From the IMG/VR virus record IMGVR_UViG_3300042449_002151, positions 1 to 31,493 of that record: a stretch of DNA of 31,493 bases; one strand, given 5' to 3'. Each line of letters opens with the position of its first letter. Position 1 is the first letter of the stretch. The position numbers and the translations under genes were made by a program. Source of the stretch: a virus. The notes below the pieces were generated by a model. That model ran no database searches and had not been told where the DNA came from. It worked only from the letters and a program-made list of their open reading frames with translations. This document shows, piece by piece, positions 23,303 to 30,800 of this stretch.

Positions 23303-24567
23303 TAACTTACGTGATTGTGGTTTAGTTGTCCTGTAATTCTATCACACCACCCTTTAGATTCGGAGTGTGGCCAAACCACCCAATACTTTGGTAAAACATC
23401 CGTTTGAAACTCTCTCCATATTTTACAATATTTATCAGGGTCTCTGAAGTATCCAGCAATTTCATTTTTATCAGAATCTTTCCTATATATAGTTTCATCA
23501 TTTGGACCATGGAATGCTACCACCCAAAAGTCATAATCCTTTTCAGGTACTTGAGAATATCCAATATCAATACAATGTTTGTAAACGGAGGCAAAATCTT
23601 TTTTCCAATCCTCTTCTGTTTCGTAATTGTAAGGGTTAGGAGGATAATTTTTATCCAAAGTATATTTTTGAACCGCTCTTTTTTCAAATAATAACCCAGA
23701 GTACTTTTCATAATCTCTTAAAGTTCTTACAGAACCAAACCCATAAGGACCGTCATGGCCTTCTTGAGTTTCTCCATCCATACCAAAGAGTTTTCTATTT
23801 GTTAAATGTGAATGTTTGTTTTTGTCACCCCAAGTTCTATCATCGTCCCACTGTTTTGTTCTACCCTTACGTGTATACTCATGATATACCACAGGTATGT
23901 GTGGATGGAATAAATCATATCCCCAAGTGTAAGCCCTTGCCGCAATTGATATTTCTTCACCGTGGAAATAATATTCAGGATTGTGTTGAACTTCTTTTGA
24001 AAACTCTCCCAAGGTAAAACAGAAGTGTGCGGAATAAAACCTAGCAGTAACAGGTTTTGTCATTTCTCTCCAGCCTGGAATTGTTTCAGGTAAGAAAAAC
24101 ACTGCACCTTCAGGAATAAATCTATCAAAAACCATTCTCCACGCATCCTGTGCTCTTCCCGCAGGGTCATTATCAGGGTCAAAGGAGGGTACATAACCCG
24201 TAAGTAGAGGTTTTTTATACCCATCCTTTTGAAGACCCTTTATCATTTTGATTAGGATGTCGTCCCAATCTTTTACAAATCTCATATGTGAATCAATTTG
24301 TAGTGTATAACTTTCACCACTATATAGTTGTTGAACTTGATGTCTCGCCCAACAAACTCCTTTGGCTTCCTGATATGGTATATCTAAAATTTTAAATCTT
24401 TTATCTTTTCTGAACTCGTCTAAATTATCAAAACCGTCGGTTTCGGAATATTGTCTTGCAATACCTAAAACCAAGTTTTTTGGTTTTTTTGCATTTTCCA
24501 ACATATTTTTTATGGTTGTTAGAAGTTGTGGGTCACGATAAGATGCAATCTGAACAAATATTTTCAT
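23302..24567 (-). CDS. Glycosyltransferase of the GT60/Skp1 GlcNAc-transferase type
   Basis: The 421-residue protein begins IFVQIASYRDPQLLTTI, contains a G-V-C-W-A-R-H segment, and LQIDSHMRFVKDWD (89-102, D-x-H as metal site), the hallmark of the GlcNAc family. Further on are FCFTLGEF and FHGEEISIAARAYTWGYDLF, also conserved there. In Dictyostelium the founder adds GlcNAc to a hydroxyproline of Skp1, and polypeptide GlcNAc-transferases of this type start O-glycans. The bacterial and phage members are not well characterised. The first gene of the glycosyltransferase operon, it lies after the terminator of the 24645 gene and has no TATTTAT motif of its own. A polypeptide acceptor such as the nearby fibres is inference. 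Confidence 0.82.
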   Translation of the reverse strand: MKIFVQIASYRDPQLLTTIKNMLENAKKPKNLVLGIARQYSETDGFDNLDEFRKDKRFKILDIPYQEAKGVCWARHQVQQLYSGESYTLQIDSHMRFVKDWDDILIKMIKGLQKDGYKKPLLTGYVPSFDPDNDPAGRAQDAWRMVFDRFIPEGAVFFLPETIPGWREMTKPVTARFYSAHFCFTLGEFSKEVQHNPEYYFHGEEISIAARAYTWGYDLFHPHIPVVYHEYTRKGRTKQWDDDRTWGDKNKHSHLTNRKLFGMDGETQEGHDGPYGFGSVRTLRDYEKYSGLLFEKRAVQKYTLDKNYPPNPYNYETEEDWKKDFASVYKHCIDIGYSQVPEKDYDFWVVAFHGPNDETIYRKDSDKNEIAGYFRDPDKYCKIWREFQTDVLPKYWVVWPHSESKGWCDRITGQLNHNHVS

Positions 24568-24585
24568 TGAATGTATTTTGTATGA

Positions 24586-24618
24586 AAAATAAAAAACCCT
24601 CCACGAAAGTAGAGGGTT
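24586..24618 (-). terminator. Intrinsic terminator after the 24645 gene
   Basis: On the minus strand AACCCTC pairs with GAGGGTT around a 10-nt loop (two further pairs possible inside), followed by six U and a second U-rich run. It lies 26 nt after the stop of the small gene and 18 nt before the glycosyltransferase operon, so the operon needs read-through or an unrecognised promoter. Confidence 0.85.
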
Positions 24619-24644
24619 ATTAATTTTATTGATAAAAGTTTTTT

Positions 24645-24860
24645 TTATGATTCGGGCGGAAAAACTCCTTCGTCTGTTAATACTATGGATGTATCAAAAG
24701 CTTCTGCCACTGTGTAAGTACCATCTATTAACCAAATTGTTTTAGTTTGGTCTGAAGATAAGGGCACTTGATATTCCCAAAGAGCATCATCACATCTTTG
24801 ATAACTGAAATTAACTTCAGTTTCTCCTGTGTTCGTTAAAATATATTTACTACATGCCAT
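24645..24860 (-). CDS. Small protein, paralogue of the N-terminal domain of the mucin-like protein
   Basis: The 71-residue product MACSKYILTNTGETEVNFSY... is over half identical, by eye, to residues 1-70 of the protein at 24901: C-S-K-x-I-L-T-N-T-G, then N-F-x-Y-Q-R-C, ALW-x-YQVPLS, QTKTIW-x-IDGTY and a final EGEFPP/EGVFPPES. The whole protein is just that domain. Two Cys (3 and 23) are conserved in both copies. It is unknown in function; the domain looks like a small beta unit, perhaps for anchoring or oligomerisation. It has its own TATTTAT 15 nt ahead and its own terminator. Confidence 0.75.
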   Translation of the reverse strand: MACSKYILTNTGETEVNFSYQRCDDALWEYQVPLSSDQTKTIWLIDGTYTVAEAFDTSIVLTDEGVFPPES

Positions 24861-24875
24861 AATTTGTGTTTTTTA

Positions 24876-24882
24876 ATAAATA
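24876..24882 (-). promoter_or_regulatory. Late-promoter-like TATTTAT motif
   Basis: TATTTAT on the sense strand 15 nt ahead of the ATG at 24860, in the 40-nt gap after the mucin-like gene. Confidence 0.4.
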
Positions 24883-24900
24883 GTTGTTTGTCATAAAAAA

Positions 24901-26463
24901 TTATGATGGTGTTGGTGTAGAAGTTGGTGTTTCAGTAGGAGTAGATGTTAAAGTTTCAGTTGGTGTGGAAGTTGGTGTTTCAGTAGGAGTTGGTGTCTCA
25001 GTTTCAGTAGGAGTAGATGTTAAAGTTTCGGTAGGTGTAGAAGTTGGTGTTTCAGTAGGAGTAGATGTTAAAGTTTCGGTAGGTGTAGAAGTTGGTGTTT
25101 CAGTAGGAGTGGATGTTAAAGTTTCAGTTGGGGTAGGAGTTGGTGTCTCAGTTTCAGTAGGAGTAGATGTTAAAGTTTCAGTAGGTGTAGAAGTTGGTGT
25201 TTCAGTAGGAGTTGTGGTTGGTGTAGAAGTCGGCGTTGGAGTCACCTCACATAACTCAATTGAATCGATATATCCTGTTCCTCCTGTTATCACATATACA
25301 TTTGTTCCATCTGAATAATATCCATCTGATGCATAAAACGCAGGGTCTGCAGCATAATCAGTGTAAATATGGTCTCCAACTATCAAAGATTCGCCAGGTA
25401 TTTGATAATAATCAGTTGCGATATTAGTACAAGCCTCGTTAGGGTCTGTAAAACTATAACCCAAAGGTACTATTGTTGGATTGTGTAACGATGGGTCTGT
25501 GCAAGTCCCTATATAGCTTATAGAACCGTCACCTGAAAGTACAATTGCGCTATCGTAGTTACCACAATAGATTGCACTCCAAGATGGAACACCATTCATT
25601 TGAATTGTGTTACCCGAACAATCTAAAAATTCAAATAAAGGTGCTGCTGGTCCATTATATGAAAAAGATATTTCCGAACAACTCTCAACTATATCTGTTG
25701 GAGTAGGTGTATTTGTTGGGGTTTGTGTTGCAGTTTCAGAAGGTGTAACCGTTGGTGTTGATGTAGGTGTTTCAGTTGGTGTTGATGTAGGTGTTTCTGT
25801 CATTGTTGGTGTTGGAGTTGGTGTAGGTCCACAATTTCCATAAGTAACAATTGTTGCTCCTGTGACACAACCAACTCCACATCCACCGTTCAAATAATAT
25901 ATAACATTATCTTCTACATAATAACCAATTGGGTCACCTGTGTTAGGCCCAACTAGGTCAGTCCATGCTAATGTAGAATTTGCAAAACTTGTTCCATTAA
26001 CAAATATTGACGCCACTTGTTGACAATCACAGGCTTCTTGAGCTGTATTTTCGTTATGACAAATATTAAACAATTGTGTTCTCACAACATTTGTTGGTGT
26101 TGGAGTTTGTGTGGGAGTGGAAGTTGGAGTTTCAGTGTTAGTTGGTGTTGATGTAATTGTCGGAGTTTGGGTATTACTTGGAGTTATAGAAGGGGTTGGG
26201 GTGTTAGATGGTGTTGGAGTTGGGGTGACAGAAGACGGTGTTGGTGATGGTTCTGCCGGTGGAAACTCACCTTCGTCAACCAACGAAACTGAAAATTCAA
26301 ATGATTCTGAAATTTGATACGTACCATCAATAACCCATATTGTTTTAGTTTGTCCTATAGATAGAGGTACCTGATATACCCAAAGAGCATCGGAACACCT
26401 TTGATAATTAAAATTAATTTCTGTACTACCGGTATTTGTTAAAATGAATTTACTACAAGACAT
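24901..26463 (-). CDS. Mucin-like Thr/Pro/Ser-rich repeat protein with globular domains
   Basis: The start is ATG 26461-26463, [10 protein letters not shown], because it matches the paralogue at 24645; an ATG 11 codons upstream would add a run of Lys and is unlikely. The 520 residues comprise an N-terminal domain (1-69), a T/P/S linker (70-127), a Cys-rich globular domain (128-212, six Cys), a second linker (213-258), a larger globular region (259-405, with several Cys and a Tyr/Asp-rich half) and a T/P/S/E tail (406-520) made of 16-residue repeats ([16 protein letters not shown]). Such tails are O-glycosylation-prone and extended. There is no signal peptide. It lies between the collagen-like fibre block and the glycosyltransferase operon, so it is a likely virion surface protein and a likely acceptor. 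Confidence 0.78.
   Translation of the reverse strand: MSCSKFILTNTGSTEINFNYQRCSDALWVYQVPLSIGQTKTIWVIDGTYQISESFEFSVSLVDEGEFPPAEPSPTPSSVTPTPTPSNTPTPSITPSNTQTPTITSTPTNTETPTSTPTQTPTPTNVVRTQLFNICHNENTAQEACDCQQVASIFVNGTSFANSTLAWTDLVGPNTGDPIGYYVEDNVIYYLNGGCGVGCVTGATIVTYGNCGPTPTPTPTMTETPTSTPTETPTSTPTVTPSETATQTPTNTPTPTDIVESCSEISFSYNGPAAPLFEFLDCSGNTIQMNGVPSWSAIYCGNYDSAIVLSGDGSISYIGTCTDPSLHNPTIVPLGYSFTDPNEACTNIATDYYQIPGESLIVGDHIYTDYAADPAFYASDGYYSDGTNVYVITGGTGYIDSIELCEVTPTPTSTPTTTPTETPTSTPTETLTSTPTETETPTPTPTETLTSTPTETPTSTPTETLTSTPTETPTSTPTETLTSTPTETETPTPTETPTSTPTETLTSTPTETPTSTPTPS
24904..25242 (-). repeat. 48-bp tandem repeats encoding the T/P/S tail
   Basis: Near-identical 48-bp units (16 codons, [16 protein letters not shown] and variants) repeat through this stretch in frame. 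Units differ by synonymous changes and small in-frame insertions. Tail length is likely to vary between relatives. Confidence 0.8.
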
Positions 26464-26476
26464 CTTTTTTTTATTA

Positions 26477-26483
26477 ATAAATA
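26477..26483 (-). promoter_or_regulatory. Late-promoter-like TATTTAT motif
   Basis: TATTTAT on the sense strand 13 nt ahead of the mucin-like gene's ATG at 26463. Its position inside the longer open frame supports the shorter start. Confidence 0.4.
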
Positions 26484-26516
26484 CAACCAAAAACAAAAAA
26501 AAGTTTACTAAATATA

Positions 26517-27809
26517 TTAAAGATTGAACGGGTGACCTATTGTTACAGGTCGAGGTAATTTAATATCACCGAAAGATAAATAACCTTGCCATTCATTTTC
26601 AGGACCACCAGAGTCAATTTCAACACGAACAGTAAAGTTATTCGGGCCCCACGCACTCAAATCGAACTCAGCTTGAAATCCACCAGCAGCACTTGGAAAT
26701 GTTAATAAACAGTCGTATCTAATTGTTGTATCTATTTCGGATGTTGCAGTACCATTTTCATCAAAAACAGACATTGATTGTCTTGTAGCTGTTCCAGTAC
26801 CTGTCCCTAAAGCCATTCTATCTGGTGTTGTTGATGTACCTGCAGCACTTTGAGTTCTTAATGCTCCCATACTTGAAACTCCTCTCAAATAAAAAGGTAA
26901 TCCCGTAATTGCTGCCGTACGTCCTGAATCTTGTCTTATGGTGTAAGACCCCACTTGCCATCCTCCTCCTTTTATTGCCATGTAAATATATCTTCTATTT
27001 GTAGTTCCTCTTGCAATCCAGTTTAATGTAAAAAGGTCTGTACCAAATGCCGTCAATTGAGCTCTAGCATTAGGATTTCCTCCTGCGACAACAATCATAG
27101 CTAAACATTCTCCTGCTCTTGAGTATCCTACTGTATCCATTGTTGCTGAACCATCATCTGAGTTGCCCAAAACTACAATATTATTAGCCGTAGCAGTTCC
27201 ACTTGCAAATCCGACACAAAAACCAGAATCGTTTGCTTGACCAGTATTTAGAGCTGCTGTGGATTGAACTCCCGCAATCATGACAACTTGGTCATTTGTT
27301 ATCACGGAACTGAATCCTGTTGCTGTGTAGTTTTGGTTACCTGTCGCTGCTGGCTCCGCAATATCTCCTATTGTCACATATGCAATATCATCACCACCCC
27401 AAACCTCATAAAAAATTGTTAAGTTAGCAGGTGTTGCATCATCTACTATTAAAGTGAATCCATCACTATCAAAACTACTCACATCTAATTTTCCATCAAT
27501 TGTACCCGTACCATTTACCGTAATGACTACACAATCATTAGCAGCAACAGAACCACAATCAGAATCTGCAACGTTATCGGCACTAAATGTCCCTACGGAA
27601 CGTCTTACTGTTGCCGATGATGCAAATCCAATACCTCTTCTTTCAGACACTGCTTGAGATGCGAGAGCTGTTGGTGAGTTGGATTGAATGCCCATCCAAT
27701 AAAATCTTATTGCACGCGGAGGAAAACCAAGACCTGAAATTACTTTTGTTGAATTTAACGCGTCTGTAGTTAACCACTGAATTGAACCGAAATTGAAAAG
27801 TAATGACAT
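26517..27809 (-). CDS. Three-repeat beta-domain virion protein, likely fibre or adhesin
   Basis: The 430-residue product is Gly/Ser/Thr/Ala-rich with low charge and no signal peptide. It contains three copies of a domain of about 130 residues (about 25-165, 165-300, 305-430). Each has a G-x-G/GFASG-T-A-type strand, an acidic Asn/Asp turn, a D/T-x-x-Y-x-x-C segment, then an A-x-x-L/F strand, an F-T-x-x-x strand and a closing Y-x-x-G strand. Examples are FASSATVRRSVG, GFASGTATANNI and GTGTGTATRQSM. It starts one base after the stop of the collagen-like gene (TAA-T-ATG), so the two are coupled and the product may attach to the fibre. No known family recognised. Confidence 0.72.
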   Translation of the reverse strand: MSLLFNFGSIQWLTTDALNSTKVISGLGFPPRAIRFYWMGIQSNSPTALASQAVSERRGIGFASSATVRRSVGTFSADNVADSDCGSVAANDCVVITVNGTGTIDGKLDVSSFDSDGFTLIVDDATPANLTIFYEVWGGDDIAYVTIGDIAEPAATGNQNYTATGFSSVITNDQVVMIAGVQSTAALNTGQANDSGFCVGFASGTATANNIVVLGNSDDGSATMDTVGYSRAGECLAMIVVAGGNPNARAQLTAFGTDLFTLNWIARGTTNRRYIYMAIKGGGWQVGSYTIRQDSGRTAAITGLPFYLRGVSSMGALRTQSAAGTSTTPDRMALGTGTGTATRQSMSVFDENGTATSEIDTTIRYDCLLTFPSAAGGFQAEFDLSAWGPNNFTVRVEIDSGGPENEWQGYLSFGDIKLPRPVTIGHPFNL

Positions 27810-27810
27810 A

Positions 27811-30800
27811 TTATACTCTTGTATAAGTTATTCTTATTGATAATAATTCTGCCGTTGCAGCTAATGTGTCGCCAGCAGCTGCCGGATTCCTATATGCTCT
27901 GAATTGAACAAAGTTACCTGCGGCTGGTGTTCCTCCTATTGTAATTGCGGCAGTTGCCGAGGATATGTTTACATCATCATTTGCTTGGTTGGCGTCTGTA
28001 ACTTCTTGAGCAGTACCAAAAGCTTGGTCTAACACATCACCATCAGCATAAGCCCGCGCCTGCAATCCCCAAACTACAGAGTTTGTTGATACATTACCTG
28101 CTACCCAATAAAATACTGCAGTTATTGTCCCACCATTATAATCTGAAGGCATCGGTAACGACCAGTTGGCGTATGTTGTTGTTGCACCATCCAAAAATCC
28201 TAAGTAGTAAAAATTGACTTGGTTGGTTGTTGTCTGTGTTAAAGTTGGTGGTTGACATCCGTTTGTCAAAGAAGGCCATCCACCCGCACCTGTCAAAATA
28301 ATTTGTCCTGTCGGAGGAGGTCCTTGAGCTCCTTGAGCCCCTTGAGGTCCTTGTGGTCCTATCGCGCCTTGTGCACCTATCGCACCCTGAGCACCTATTG
28401 CTCCTTGAGCACCTGTGGCACCTTGAGGACCTACCGCACCTTGTTCACCTGTTGCACCTTGTGGCCCAACTGCTCCTTGGGCTCCTATTGCTCCTTGAGC
28501 ACCTGTGGCCCCTTGAGGTCCCTGTGGCCCTACCGCACCTTGTGCTCCTGTTGCACCTTGTGGACCAACTGCTCCTTGGGCTCCTATTGCTCCTTGAGCA
28601 CCTGTGGCACCTTGAGGACCTACCGCACCTTGTGCTCCTGTTGCACCTTGTGCTCCTGTTGGACCTTGTGGCCCTACCGCACCTTGTGCACCTGTTGCTC
28701 CTTGAGCACCTGTTGCTCCTTGAGCACCTGTTGGTCCTTGTGGCCCTACCGCACCTTGAGCACCTGTTGGACCTTGTGGCCCTACCGCACCTTGAGCTCC
28801 TTGTGGACCTACTGCTCCTTGAGCACCTTGAGGTCCTTGCGGCCCTACTGCACCTTGGGCTCCTGTTGCTCCTTGTGGTCCTACTGCACCTTGAGCACCT
28901 GTGGCTCCTTGAGGACCTACCGCACCTTGAGCTCCTTGTGGACCTTGTGGTCCTACTGCTCCTTGAGCACCTTGAGGTCCTTGCGGCCCTACTGCACCTT
29001 GGGCTCCTGTTGCTCCTTGAGCACCTGTTGGTCCTTGTGGTCCTACTGCACCTTGAGCTCCTGTGGCTCCTTGAGGACCTACCGCACCTTGAGCTCCTGT
29101 GGCACCTTGTGGCCCAACTGCTCCTTGTGCTCCTGTTGCACCTTGTGGCCCAACTGCTCCTTGAGCACCTGTGGCACCTTGAGGACCTACCGCACCTTGT
29201 GCTCCTGTTGCACCTTGTGCTCCTGTTGGACCTTGTGGACCTAATGCTCCAGATGTTCCACTTGTACCTGAACTACCAGCGGCACCTTGTGCTCCTTGAG
29301 GTCCTGTTGCTCCCTGTGCACCTGTTGGACCTTGTGGTCCTACCGCACCTTGAGCTCCTTGTGGACCTTGTGGTCCTACCGCACCTTGAGCTCCTTGTGG
29401 ACCTTGTGGTCCTACCGCGCCTTGTGCACCTGTTGGACCTTGTGGACCTACCGCGCCTTGTGCACCTGTTGGACCTTGTGGACCTAATGCACCAGATGTT
29501 CCACTTGTACCTGAACTGCCAGCGGCACCTTGTGCACCTTGAGGTCCTACTGCACCTTGTGCTCCTGTTGCACCTTGTGCTCCTGTTGGACCTTGTGGAC
29601 CTACGGCACCTTGTGCTCCAGTAGCACCTTGTGCACCTTGAGGTCCTACTGCACCTTGTGCTCCTGTTGCACCTTGTGCTCCTGTTGGACCTTGTGGACC
29701 TACGGCACCTTGTGCGCCAGTAGCTCCTTGGGCTCCTTGAGGACCTTGTGGTCCTTGTGGACCTACCGCGCCTTGTGCACCTGTTGGACCTTGTGGACCT
29801 ACCGCACCTTGTGCACCTTGAGGTCCTTGTGGGCCTAATGCACCAGATGTTCCACTTGTACCTGAACTGCCAGCGGCACCTTGTGCACCTTGAGGTCCTA
29901 CTGCTCCTTGGGCTCCCTGAGGTCCTTGTGGACCTACCGCTCCTTGTGCTCCTGTTGCTCCTTGTGCTCCCTGAGGTCCTTGTGGACCTACCGCTCCTTG
30001 TGCTCCCTGAGGTCCTTGTGGACCTACCGTACCTTGTGCTCCTGTTGCTCCTTGGGCACCTGTTGGACCTTGTGGCCCTACTGCTCCTTGTGCACCTTGA
30101 GGACCTAATGCTCCAGATGTTCCACTTGTACCTGAACTACCAGCGGCACCTTGTGCTCCTTGAGGTCCTGTTGCTCCCTGTGCACCTGTAGCTCCTTGGG
30201 CTCCTTGAGGTCCTGTTGCACCTTGTGCTCCCGTTGCTCCTTGTGCTCCTTGAGGTCCTGTTGCTCCCTGTGCACCTGTCGCTCCTTGGGCTCCTTGAGG
30301 TCCTGTTGCACCTTGTGCTCCCGTTGCTCCTTGGGCTCCTTGAGGTCCTGTTGCACCTTGTGCTCCCGTTGCTCCTTGTGCTCCTTGAGGTCCTAAAGCT
30401 CCTGATGTTCCTGACGAACCAGTTCTTCCTGAAGAACCTGATGTACCACTTGTTCCTGTTGTACCGCTAGTACCACTAGTACCGCTAGTACCTGTTGTTC
30501 CTGATGAGCCAGATGTTCCACTTGTACCTGAACTACCAGAAGCTCCTTGCGCTCCCTGAGGTCCTGTTGCACCTTGTGCTCCCTGAGGTCCTGTAGCGCC
30601 TTGGGCTCCTTGTGGACCTAATGCTCCAGATGTTCCGCTTGTTCCTGAAGTACCAGCAGCACCTTGTGCTCCCTGAGGTCCTTGTGGACCTACCGCACCT
30701 TGTGCTCCCTGAGGTCCTTGTGGGCCTAATGCTCCAGATGTTCCACTAGTTCCTGTAGTACCGCTAGTACCTGTTGTTCCTGAAGAACCAGATGTTCCAC

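Noticed and set aside
20037-24567. DNA-base glycosylation operon (T4 alpha/beta-glucosyltransferase type)
   Set aside because: None of the four enzymes resembles T4 AGT or BGT, and no hydroxymethylase gene is in the window; polypeptide or polysaccharide acceptors fit the families better.
24884-25843. Plus-strand Val/Gly-rich frames opposite the T/P/S repeats
   Set aside because: They are antisense readings of ACA/CCA-type codons with no start context; the minus frame has domain structure and a paralogue.
24901-26496. Start 11 codons upstream of the mucin-like protein (MFLVVFINKKK)
   Set aside because: The paralogue at 24645 begins at the matching Met, and the extended start would overlap the TATTTAT motif at 26477-26483.
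27811-28296. Stand-alone 161-residue protein starting at TTG
   Set aside because: The frame continues upstream without a stop into the Gly-X-Y repeats, so this is the C-terminal domain of the fibre.
28252-30470. Long plus-strand open frames rich in Ser, Cys, Leu and Tyr or in Leu and Val
   Set aside because: They are out-of-frame readings of the Gly-X-Y repeats. The minus-strand frame gives regular Gly-X-Y and a plausible end domain, and is open throughout.
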